This document shows positions 1-6,973 of a DNA stretch of 20,516 nucleotides, in pieces. The stretch's first letter is position 1; each line of letters opens with the position of its first letter. The position numbers and the translations under genes were made by a program. The DNA lies in IMG/VR virus record IMGVR_UViG_3300032316_001466, positions 1-20,516 of that record. One strand, written 5' to 3'. The notes beneath the pieces are model-generated. The model saw only the letters and a list, made by a program, of their open reading frames with translations. It was not told where the DNA came from and searched no databases. This DNA comes from a virus.

Positions 1-12
1 ATATACCTGACA

Positions 13-600
13 ATGATGCGATTTAAAGAGTGGCTACTCGAGAACACGATCGGAACAGACGAGGTATTCAGCCAGATAGACGCCCTCTACGACAAGGCCA
101 AGTACGCCATAAAACTGGTGCAGCTGTACAGCAAGGCCACGAACAAGGGCCTACTCAAGAACATAAGCACCGTCGCCCCCCTTCACTCCGGGGTGTACGG
201 GCTCTACAACTCGTCCGAGAACAAGAAGGTCATCGGGCCCGCCGCGTCCAACAAGATAAGGTTCAAATTCGGACAGGACGCCCTCTCAAGCGCCAGAGTC
301 AACCGCCTTGCGAACGTCGTAATAAAGCAGTACGTGCCAGACATAGACGAAAGGCAGATCATCCCGAGCGACGTCATACATGTCAACGTTAGAAGAATAG
401 TGTCAGAGATGGGCGACACCCCGAGGGCGATAATCGAGATAGCAAGCACAATAGTCCACGAGGCCACGCACGAGATCGAATTCCAGAGCGCCGGAAAGAC
501 GGACGAGAACGGACCGAAAAAGGCCGAGGCGGACTTCCAGCGGTGGGTCTCTGCAAACTGGCGCCTTGCGGTATCAAAAATACCGCAATTGAACTTCTAG
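13..600 (+). CDS. Putative zincin-like metallopeptidase with capsid-targeting-like N terminus
   Basis: The 195-residue product has a HExxH zinc site, HEATH at residues 149-153, preceded by a hydrophobic helix (IEIASTIV). Glu172, in a KKAEADF segment 19 residues after the second His, could be the third ligand as in small gluzincins. Hydrolysis of a peptide bond is therefore plausible, but the substrate is unknown. The N terminus (MRFKEWLLE) resembles the short leaders that send T4 internal proteins into the prohead, with LLE as a possible prohead-protease site. Two ATGs (13 and 16) are possible starts, and the second gives the cleaner leader. The gene converges with the Pmp3-like gene, overlapping it by 4 nt. 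An ATATA stretch at the window edge may be part of a late promoter. The zinc motif is seen; the peptidase role and packaging are inferred. Confidence 0.6.
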   Translation: MMRFKEWLLENTIGTDEVFSQIDALYDKAKYAIKLVQLYSKATNKGLLKNISTVAPLHSGVYGLYNSSENKKVIGPAASNKIRFKFGQDALSSARVNRLANVVIKQYVPDIDERQIIPSDVIHVNVRRIVSEMGDTPRAIIEIASTIVHEATHEIEFQSAGKTDENGPKKAEADFQRWVSANWRLAVSKIPQLNF

Positions 601-773
601 TGCTTAAGCACCACGTAAACCCCGTGGATCAGGCCTGGAAAGTGGCCCATAAGGGTCAGCAACAAGTTGATCCAGAAATGGGAGCCGAACCCGAACTTTA
701 TGGCGACGCCGAGGGGCGGCAGGAACACGGTGACCAGAAGGGTTACCAGATCTTTTGCGTCCATGTCTTCCAT
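597..773 (-). CDS. Pmp3/YqaE (UPF0057)-like small membrane protein
   Basis: This 58-residue product is easily missed because it is so short. It matches the Pmp3/YqaE layout: a short acidic N terminus (MEDMDAKD), a first membrane helix containing the family hallmark FLPPLGV (residues 17-23), a short loop with FGFGSHFWIN, and a second helix with LLLTLMGHFPGLIHGVY, ending VVLKH. Cellular homologues are plasma-membrane proteolipids induced by salt, cold or membrane stress that affect membrane potential. The start is decided by a strong ribosome site, AAGGAGG at 780-786 (minus strand), 6 nt from the ATG. A CTATATA box lies further upstream at 802-808 (minus strand). The gene is divergent from the Pro/Gly-rich gene and its stop overlaps the zincin stop. 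Family assignment is by motif recognition. A role in holding or altering the host membrane during infection is inference. Confidence 0.8.
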   Translation of the reverse strand: MEDMDAKDLVTLLVTVFLPPLGVAIKFGFGSHFWINLLLTLMGHFPGLIHGVYVVLKH

Positions 774-827
774 TTTGAACCTCCTTGATTCAGCTCACAA
801 TTATATAGGAAATCACTACATAAGTCC
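774..827. promoter_or_regulatory. Divergent promoter region with two T4-late-like boxes
   Basis: The 54-nt gap between the divergent Pmp3-like and Pro/Gly-rich genes holds CTACATA at 816-822 (plus), 5 nt before the GTG at 828. It also holds CTATATA at 808-802 (minus), followed by a 28-nt leader containing AAGGAGG before the ATG at 773. T4 late promoters carry TATAAATA at about -13 to -6, and T4-like cyanophages use CTAAATA. The plus box therefore places the expected transcript start at the GTG itself. Promoter activity is inferred from sequence and spacing. Confidence 0.55.
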
Positions 828-1169
828 GTGAAGACTTTCCACCAATATCTGATGTCAGAAGCGACGCCTCCCCCCGGAGGACCGCCGCCAGGCAAGGGAG
901 GACCGCCCGGAGGGGGAGGGCCGCCGCCAGGCATGGGAGGACCGCCAATGGGAGGGCCGCCAATGGGAGGACCGCCAATGGGAGGGCCGCCGCCAGGCAT
1001 GGGAGGGCCGCCAATGGGAGGACCGCCAGGCATGGGAGGGCCGCCAGGCGACGCAGGACAGCCGGCTCCGAACAAGGTTCAGAAGGTCAGGTCTTCCGAT
1101 GTCTGGACGGCCCTTCGGAAATCCCTCAAGTCCCTCAAGGATGGACAGGAAAAGGCGGAAGGGGTATAG
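828..1169 (+). CDS. Pro/Gly-rich repeat protein with capsid-targeting-like leader
   Basis: The 113-residue product has three parts. Residues 1-12 (MKTFHQYLMSEA) closely resemble the capsid-targeting leader of T4 internal proteins (MKTYQEFIAEA type), ending in a possible MSE|A prohead-protease site. Residues 14-75 are a low-complexity tract of GGPP, GMGGPP and GGPPM units. Residues 80-113 are basic and helical (KVQKVRSSDVW...), possibly able to contact DNA. The start is a GTG with no Shine-Dalgarno site; a CTACATA box ends 5 nt before it, so the mRNA may be leaderless. No enzymatic motif is present. An internal head protein is the best guess; a flexible linker or scaffold is the alternative. 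The repeat resembles collagen only in composition, not in strict Gly-X-Y periodicity. Confidence 0.7.
   Translation: MKTFHQYLMSEATPPPGGPPPGKGGPPGGGGPPPGMGGPPMGGPPMGGPPMGGPPPGMGGPPMGGPPGMGGPPGDAGQPAPNKVQKVRSSDVWTALRKSLKSLKDGQEKAEGV
868..1050 (+). repeat. Tandem GGPP-coding repeat
   Basis: Short tandem units of the type GGGAGGACCGCCAAT and GGGAGGGCCGCC, 12 to 15 nt long, recur with small variations inside the Pro/Gly-rich gene. All copies keep the reading frame, so loss or gain of units would change protein length without a frameshift. The same repeat creates a long spurious Pro/Gly open frame on the minus strand. Confidence 0.85.
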
Positions 1170-1187
1170 TGTTTTCTAGTTGCTAAC

Positions 1188-2279
1188 ATGAAAATACTAA
1201 TATTCAGCGACCTCCACATCCATCCCCACAAGAAGTCCTCAGGCCGCCTGGACGACTGTCTAAAGGCGCTTGACTGGGTCTTTCAGGTGGCGGTCGACAG
1301 GGAGATTGAAAACATCGTTTTCCTCGGGGACCTCTTCCACGACAGGCAGAAGATCGACGTCCTCGCCTACCAGAGAACCTTCGAGATACTGGAGCGGCGG
1401 CTATCCGACGGAAGGTTCTCCCTTCACATACTTCTGGGTAACCACGACCTCTGGCACCACCAGAGGCTCGACATCTCAAGCGTCAACCCCCTGAGAACCC
1501 TTCCTCGAGTCACCATCGTGTCGGAGCCGTCCGTCCAGGAAATATCAGGGAAGTCTGGCTCTGTTTCCATGGGGTTCCTCCCTTACACCCACGCCCCGAT
1601 GGAAGACCTCAAGAAGGTCGAGGCCGAATGGCGATCCAAGGCCAAAAAGGGGTCCAGGAAGGTACTCGGAGGCCACATAGCGGTCGACGGGGCCGTATGG
1701 AACGTGAGACACAACACCATGTCCGACATAACCGTGGAGCACGAGGGCGACATGGTCAGGGTCGGCCCGGAGATATTCAAGGGCTGGGACAGGGTCTTCC
1801 TCGGCCACTACCACGCTGCCCAAAAAATGGGCAACAGGGTCGAGTACGTCGGCTCGCCCCTCCAGCTCAGCTTCGGAGAGGCGGACCAGGACAAGCACCT
1901 CCTAGTCTACGACCCGTCCTCCGACTCTGAGGAGTACATCAAGAACGACTTCAGCCCAAGGCACCTCATCATAGGCGAAGACCAAGTCGAATCCCCAGAC
2001 CTCAAGGGCAACTTCGTGCGACTGGAGGTCGAGGACATAGCCGACAAGCGCATGTCAGACCTGCGCCAGAAACTCGTCGAGTCCTGCGGCGTATCGACGC
2101 TGGAGATAAAGCAGAGGACGAGGGACGAATCCCACGTCATCGACGACGCCAAGTCCATACTCAGCGACGAGGACAAGATGATCGAGAGGTACGTGGAGCA
2201 GGTGGCCCCTGAGGGCCTCGACGCCGCGACGCTCATCCGCATAGGCACGGAAATATGCAGCAGGGCTTCCGAAGCATGA
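1188..2279 (+). CDS. 47: gp47-like recombination endonuclease subunit (Mre11/SbcD family)
   Basis: The 363-residue calcineurin-type nuclease carries the full metal-binding series: FSDLHIH (Asp8, His10), FLGDLFHDR (Asp48), LGNHD (Asn85-His86-Asp87) and GHYHAAQ (His207, His209). With gp46 it forms the Mre11-Rad50-type complex that resects DNA ends for recombination-dependent replication in T4-like phages. Length is close to T4 gp47. The C-terminal part (from about residue 270) is the expected Rad50-binding and capping region, rich in charged helices. The stop overlaps the gp46 start as ATGA, so the two are probably translationally coupled and made in equal amounts. No clear Shine-Dalgarno site precedes the ATG. 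Catalytic residues appear intact. Confidence 0.95.
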   Translation: MKILIFSDLHIHPHKKSSGRLDDCLKALDWVFQVAVDREIENIVFLGDLFHDRQKIDVLAYQRTFEILERRLSDGRFSLHILLGNHDLWHHQRLDISSVNPLRTLPRVTIVSEPSVQEISGKSGSVSMGFLPYTHAPMEDLKKVEAEWRSKAKKGSRKVLGGHIAVDGAVWNVRHNTMSDITVEHEGDMVRVGPEIFKGWDRVFLGHYHAAQKMGNRVEYVGSPLQLSFGEADQDKHLLVYDPSSDSEEYIKNDFSPRHLIIGEDQVESPDLKGNFVRLEVEDIADKRMSDLRQKLVESCGVSTLEIKQRTRDESHVIDDAKSILSDEDKMIERYVEQVAPEGLDAATLIRIGTEICSRASEA

Positions 2280-4285
2280 GAGACCTGCGAATCAAGTACA
2301 TCAAGGCCCAGAACTTCCTGTGCTTCGGCAGCGAGCCGATCGAGGTCGACCTCACCCACAGGGGGAAGGTCGTTCTCGTCAAGGGCATCAACCTCGACGT
2401 GCAGGAGGGAGAGTCCGCGGCCGCCAGCAACGGCGCAGGCAAGAGCTCCATACCAGAGATAATCGTCTACACGCTCTTCGGCAAGACGATCAAGCACCCC
2501 AAAAAGATCGGGCACAGGGACGTCATAAACAACTCCACCGGCAAAGGGCTCCGCACCGAAGTCGTATGGGGCGACTACCGGGCGGTGCGGACACGCAAGC
2601 CCGACGGATTGAGGCTTTGGGAGAGCTCCGAAGGCGTGTGGGACGACTCCACGGAGATAACCCTCGGAGGCCAGCCCGCCACCCAGAGGCTAATCGAAGA
2701 GAAGATAGGCCTCAACTACGAGACCTTCGTGAACGTGGTCGTATTCACGGACAACAACGCCGGGAGCTTTCTGGAGTGCGACTCCGCCGGCAAGAGAGAG
2801 ATAGTCGAGAACCTCCTCTCGCTAGAGAAGTACAAGGACTTCGCCGAAACGGCCAAGTCAGCGAAGAAGGAGAAGAAAGACTCCGCCAAGATTCTGGAGT
2901 CGGAGGTGACGAGCCTCAAGAGGCAGGTCGAGCAGTCCGAATCCAGAATCAAGACAGCCAAGCAAGAGGAGTCTTCTTGGCGATCCAAGATCGAGCTCGA
3001 GGCCACGAACATCAAGGCCAAGATCAAGGGCCTGAAGTCCCTCCTGAGCGCCCCCGCGGGCGACTCCGACACGAAGAGGTACAACGAGGCGGTATCGCGC
3101 ATCTCTGAAATCAACTCGGAGCTCCCGGCGCTGGAGACAAAGAGACAGAAGCTCGACGAGGTGCTGGACAAGGCCCAGGAAAAGCTGACGGAATCAAGAA
3201 AGTCGCAGAGCGAAATTCAGATAGAGTCCAAGGCCGCGGAATCAGAGGCCGAAAGGCTAAATTCGATCGCCAGAGACCACGAATCTGAAGTCGAAAGACT
3301 TGAGAGAAGCGAGGGCGGCACCTGCAAATACTGCCTCGGCAAGGTATCCAAGGAAAACTTCAAGAAATACGCGGAACAAATGAAGGAAAAGGCCTCCGCA
3401 ATAAGGGCCGAAGCCAAGGATGTGCTTTCGAAGAAGTCGGCCCTAGACGACAGAGCGGGCGTGGCGGCCGAAAAAATCGCGAACATATCCGAGGCCATTT
3501 CGACCGCCAAGTCGTCAATATCCACCACATCGTCCTCCATAAAGTCGATGAGGTCAGAGTTGGCCGAACTCGGCAGGATAGAGAAGCCGAAGTCGGGGGA
3601 CGCAAAATCCAGCGAGCTGGAGGGCGAGATCAAGGCTCTGGCGAACCAACTGGCAGAAAAATCCAAGCAACTAGAGGGGGACACCCCTTTCAAGTCGATG
3701 ATAGACTCCCTTTCGGACGACCTCTCCGCAAGGGACGAAGAACTCAAGGCCAAGGAGTCCGAGCTGAAGTCATTGGAGCTGGAGCTCCCTTATTACGACT
3801 TCTGGTGCGTCGGGTTCGGCGACGCCGGCATAAGGAAGTTCGTGATCGACGGGGTAGTTCCCGCCCTCAACTCGCGCATAGCCCACTGGCTTCAGTTCCT
3901 AATAGACGGACGCATATCGCTTGAGTTTAACAACGAACTCGAGGAGAGGATCGAGAGGCGACCGTCCGACGGAGACCCGTTCGTCTACCACGCGATGAGC
4001 GGCGGGGAGAGGCGAAGGCTCAACCTGGCGGTGTCGCAGGCCTTTGCGCACGTGATGATGTTGAACTCCGGAACCTGTCCGAGTCTAGTGTTCCTCGACG
4101 AGGTGACGACCAACATTGACCAAATGGGGGTGGTCGGGGTATACAATATGATAATGGAGCTTGCGAAGGACAGGCAGGTTTTCATAACCACCCACGACCA
4201 CAACCTGCTCGACATGCTGGAGGGTTGCGAGGTAATAACCCTAGAGAAAAAAGGCGGTTTCACGCGCCTGAAAAATTTGGGTTAA
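2276..4285 (+). CDS. 46: gp46-like recombination endonuclease ATPase subunit (Rad50/SbcC family)
   Basis: The 669-residue SMC-like ATPase has a Walker A site SNGAGKSS (residues 51-58), a long charged coiled coil (about 180-510) broken by a zinc hook CKYC (Cys350, Cys353), the ABC signature MSGGERRR (574-581), a Walker B VFLDEVTT (Asp608-Glu609) and an H-loop in TTHDHN (His640). With gp47 it processes double-strand breaks, and the hook should join two complexes through one zinc ion. The start at 2276 overlaps the gp47 stop (ATGA). An upstream in-frame ATG at 2255 would add seven residues inside gp47 and is less likely. Length is somewhat greater than T4 gp46 (about 560), mostly in the coiled coil. 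Confidence 0.95.
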   Translation: MRDLRIKYIKAQNFLCFGSEPIEVDLTHRGKVVLVKGINLDVQEGESAAASNGAGKSSIPEIIVYTLFGKTIKHPKKIGHRDVINNSTGKGLRTEVVWGDYRAVRTRKPDGLRLWESSEGVWDDSTEITLGGQPATQRLIEEKIGLNYETFVNVVVFTDNNAGSFLECDSAGKREIVENLLSLEKYKDFAETAKSAKKEKKDSAKILESEVTSLKRQVEQSESRIKTAKQEESSWRSKIELEATNIKAKIKGLKSLLSAPAGDSDTKRYNEAVSRISEINSELPALETKRQKLDEVLDKAQEKLTESRKSQSEIQIESKAAESEAERLNSIARDHESEVERLERSEGGTCKYCLGKVSKENFKKYAEQMKEKASAIRAEAKDVLSKKSALDDRAGVAAEKIANISEAISTAKSSISTTSSSIKSMRSELAELGRIEKPKSGDAKSSELEGEIKALANQLAEKSKQLEGDTPFKSMIDSLSDDLSARDEELKAKESELKSLELELPYYDFWCVGFGDAGIRKFVIDGVVPALNSRIAHWLQFLIDGRISLEFNNELEERIERRPSDGDPFVYHAMSGGERRRLNLAVSQAFAHVMMLNSGTCPSLVFLDEVTTNIDQMGVVGVYNMIMELAKDRQVFITTHDHNLLDMLEGCEVITLEKKGGFTRLKNLG

Positions 4286-4290
4286 TAGAC

Positions 4291-4297
4291 TTACATA
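4291..4297 (+). promoter_or_regulatory. Possible late-type promoter box upstream of nrdB
   Basis: TTACATA, preceded by C, lies in the 46-nt gap between gp46 and nrdB and resembles the CTACATA boxes elsewhere in the window. It would give a leader of about 30 nt containing AAAAGGAAAAG just before the nrdB ATG at 4332. A nucleotide-metabolism operon would not be expected to be exclusively late, so this call is tentative. Confidence 0.3.
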
Positions 4298-4331
4298 CTC
4301 TCGCGTTTCAATCAGCAAAAGGAAAAGACAC

Positions 4332-5303
4332 ATGATTTTCGAAGAGCAAATCAGCCGGAAGCCCGACAATTACCCATGGACCCAGGATTTCATAGAGGCC
4401 ATGCACAATGGCTTCTGGACGGACAAGGAGTTCAGCTTCCAGAGCGACAAGCAGGACTTCATGGTCTCCCTGAACGACCAGGAGAAAGAGATCATTGTTC
4501 GCGCGTTAGCCACCATCGGACAGCTTGAGATAAGCGTTAAGAAGTTCTGGGCGAAGCTCGGCGACAACCTCCCCCACCCCAGCATCGGCGACATGGGATA
4601 TGTCATGGCGAATACCGAGGTGATCCACGGCGATGCATACGAGAGGCTCCTAGAGGTTCTGGGAATCGACGACGCCTTTGAGAAGATACTCGAGCTCGAC
4701 ATCGTAAAGGGCAGGGTGAATTACCTTCGCAAGCACCTGCACAAGTTCCACGCGGATAACCGCAGGCAGTTCGTCTACTCGCTCGTCCTTTTCACCCTCT
4801 TCGTGGAGAACATAGCCCTCTTCTCGCAGTTCTACACCATCAGCTGGTTCGGTCGTTACAAGAACGTTCTCAAGGACACCAACAAGCAGGTCGAGTACAC
4901 GAGCAGGGAGGAGAACCTTCACGCCATGATCGGCATGAAGATCGTCAAGGCCATACGAAAAGAGCACCCGGAGTTCTTCGACGAGCAACTAGAGGCAAAG
5001 ATCGCCCACGAGGCAGAACAGGCCGTCAAGTACGAGATGGAAATCATCGAGTGGATCGTCAACGGATACGGCGAAGACAAACTCAACTCGCCGGTGCTGA
5101 AGGAGTTCATAAAGAACAGGATGAACGAATCCCTTCGGGAGATAGGATTTAATATGGTTTTTGATGTGGACAAAGAACTTCTTTCTAAAACGAGGTGGTT
5201 CGACGAGCAGATTCTTGGAAACAACCAATCTGATTTTTTTCATTCAAGACCAGTAGAATATTCGAAGAAATCTAAAAGTTTTGCCGCGGAGGATTTGTTT
5301 TGA
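4332..5303 (+). CDS. nrdB: Ribonucleotide reductase class I small (radical) subunit
   Basis: The 323-residue ferritin-like subunit houses the dinuclear metal site and stable radical used by NrdA. Visible ligands are Glu66 (in GQLEISVKKFW), the E-x-x-H-x-x-x-Y motif of EVIHGDAY (Glu96, His99, radical Tyr103), Glu159 (LFVEN) and Glu194/His197 (EENLH). These match the E. coli order D84, E115, H118, Y122, E204, E238, H241, with Glu replacing the first Asp. The C-terminal tail that docks into NrdA ends KSFAAEDLF. There is no N-terminal ATP cone. The last 150 nt or so are clearly richer in A+T than the rest and match the inserted endonuclease gene that follows, suggesting this end was replaced together with it. 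The stop overlaps the next start (TTGA). Confidence 0.95.
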   Translation: MIFEEQISRKPDNYPWTQDFIEAMHNGFWTDKEFSFQSDKQDFMVSLNDQEKEIIVRALATIGQLEISVKKFWAKLGDNLPHPSIGDMGYVMANTEVIHGDAYERLLEVLGIDDAFEKILELDIVKGRVNYLRKHLHKFHADNRRQFVYSLVLFTLFVENIALFSQFYTISWFGRYKNVLKDTNKQVEYTSREENLHAMIGMKIVKAIRKEHPEFFDEQLEAKIAHEAEQAVKYEMEIIEWIVNGYGEDKLNSPVLKEFIKNRMNESLREIGFNMVFDVDKELLSKTRWFDEQILGNNQSDFFHSRPVEYSKKSKSFAAEDLF

Positions 5304-6973
5304 ATAGTATTGGAACAAAAGAATTCATAAAAAGAAGCAAAAAAAAGTTTGGAAACAAATACGGTTATTCAAAAACTGAATATAAAAACAACAGGTTTGG
5401 CGTAATTATAACATGCAAGAAGCATGGCGATGTTACAATTAATCCTAATTCGCACCTTTCTGGATGCGGATGTAATAAGTGCGGTAGGGAAATCAATGGA
5501 AAATCACACAAATACACTACGGATGAGTTTGTAGACAAGGCTCGTTCCATATATGGCGACAAATACGACTACAGCAAGGTTGTTTATGAACACAGCCTGA
5601 AGAAGGTAACTGTAATATGCCCATCTCACGGCGCATTTCAAATACGTCCTTCAAACCACATAAACAATAGGCAAGGCTGTCCCGACTGTGGTAATGAATC
5701 TACTGGTTCCAAACAAAAAAGGACAAAAGAACAGTTTTTATCGCTCGTCTGCAAGAAAAATGGATTCGAGAATTATCAGTTTTCAGAAGTAGTAGATTTC
5801 AAGAATAAAAAACAGAAGGTCAAGGTGGTCTGCAACAGGCATGGGCCCTATATGAAAAGTACGGAGGACATCCTGGAGAGCAGATACTTCGGATGCAAGT
5901 CGTGCAGAATAGAAGACGATAGGCACGATACCGAAATCTTCGTCCGAAGATCCTCAGAGGCTCATTCGGGTCGTTACTCGTACGAGAAATCAAAATATCT
6001 TAAGTCGCACAAAAAGGTGACGGTAACATGTCCGAATCACGGCCCCTTCAGCGCCAAAGCGTATATTCATGTGGCCGGTGGAGGACATTGTCCCAAATGC
6101 AATCCACAACATAGTGCCGGCCAAGTGGAGATAATGAGTTTTTTGAAGTCGCTTGGCGTTAAAGGCGCCTTTATGTCTTATCGCGAAGTGCCAGAAGTGA
6201 CAGAAATAGATGTGTATTGTCCAGAAAGAAATATTGGAGTGGAATTCAATGGGCTATACTGGCACAGCGAGGAATTCAAAGACAAGAATTATCACATAGA
6301 TAAAACAAAGGCCGCTGCATCACAAGGCATAAGACTGATACATATATTTGAAGACGAGTGGAATATCAAGAAGGAAATATGTAAAGGCATGCTTGCCAAT
6401 TCTTTCAAAGCATGTCAAGAAAGAATTCATGCAAGAAAGTGCAAGATAGCCGAAGTAAATCCCAAAGTCGCAAGAATTTTCCTTGATGAAAACCACATCC
6501 AAGGATATTGCCCATCCAAATTCATCTATGGTCTTTTCATGGAAGACAGACTCGTCAGCATTATGACATTCGGGGCCAACAGGATTTGCTTGGGATCAAA
6601 AGCAAAGAAAGGGGAATACGAACTCCTCAGGTTCTGTAGCCTGAAGGGCGCCAGTGTTCCCGGCTCCGCATCGAGGTTGTTCAAACATTTTACTTCTTGC
6701 CAAAAACCGACTCGTATAGTCAGTTACTGCGACATGAGGTGGGGAACAGGCAAGGTTTACGAGATTCTCGGATTCAAAAAAATCAAAGAGACGCAACCGA
6801 ACTACTTCTACACCAGAGGCTCCACGAGATATGGTAGGTTTGCGTTCAGAAAAGACAGACTTGTCTCCAAGGGTTACGACAAGTCAAAGACGGAAAAACA
6901 GATAATGTCAGAACTCGGATACTTGAGAATATACGACTGCGGGTGCCACAAATTTGAATGGAAAAATACATGA
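5300..6973 (+). CDS. Free-standing homing endonuclease, EDxHD (Vsr-like) type with zinc-finger repeats
   Basis: The 557-residue protein begins with four repeats of about 55-65 residues (near 8-62, 77-131, 146-203 and 213-268). Each has a FxxxxxxxxGxxYxYSK-like start, a C..HG core and a CxxC end (for example CNKCG, CPDCG, CPKCN), as in the DUF723-type DNA-binding repeats of phage homing endonucleases. Residues about 272-355 form a nuclease core with TEIDVY, GVEFNGLYWHSEE, YHIDKTKAA and HIFEDEW, matching the EDxHD family related to Vsr mismatch endonuclease (I-Bth0305I type). A further C-terminal domain (about 380-557) looks GNAT-like and includes GFKKI and FYTRGSTRYGR. The gene is markedly AT-rich against GC-rich neighbours. 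It begins with TTG overlapping the nrdB stop and ends inside the nrdA start. It likely cuts the nrdB-nrdA junction of phages lacking it. Confidence 0.85.
   Translation: MNSIGTKEFIKRSKKKFGNKYGYSKTEYKNNRFGVIITCKKHGDVTINPNSHLSGCGCNKCGREINGKSHKYTTDEFVDKARSIYGDKYDYSKVVYEHSLKKVTVICPSHGAFQIRPSNHINNRQGCPDCGNESTGSKQKRTKEQFLSLVCKKNGFENYQFSEVVDFKNKKQKVKVVCNRHGPYMKSTEDILESRYFGCKSCRIEDDRHDTEIFVRRSSEAHSGRYSYEKSKYLKSHKKVTVTCPNHGPFSAKAYIHVAGGGHCPKCNPQHSAGQVEIMSFLKSLGVKGAFMSYREVPEVTEIDVYCPERNIGVEFNGLYWHSEEFKDKNYHIDKTKAAASQGIRLIHIFEDEWNIKKEICKGMLANSFKACQERIHARKCKIAEVNPKVARIFLDENHIQGYCPSKFIYGLFMEDRLVSIMTFGANRICLGSKAKKGEYELLRFCSLKGASVPGSASRLFKHFTSCQKPTRIVSYCDMRWGTGKVYEILGFKKIKETQPNYFYTRGSTRYGRFAFRKDRLVSKGYDKSKTEKQIMSELGYLRIYDCGCHKFEWKNT

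Noticed and set aside
743-1075. Minus-strand Pro/Gly open frame
   Set aside because: It is the mirror of the plus-strand GGPP repeat, which reads as Pro/Gly on both strands. The plus frame has a leader peptide, a basic tail and a promoter-like box, and the minus frame would run over the Pmp3-like gene's control region.
5300-6973. Endonuclease gene as a split of nrdA, as in Aeh1-like phages
   Set aside because: The upstream gene is a complete nrdB and no NrdA-like N-terminal piece is present, while nrdA has all catalytic residues after the insert. A short natural NrdA is simpler.
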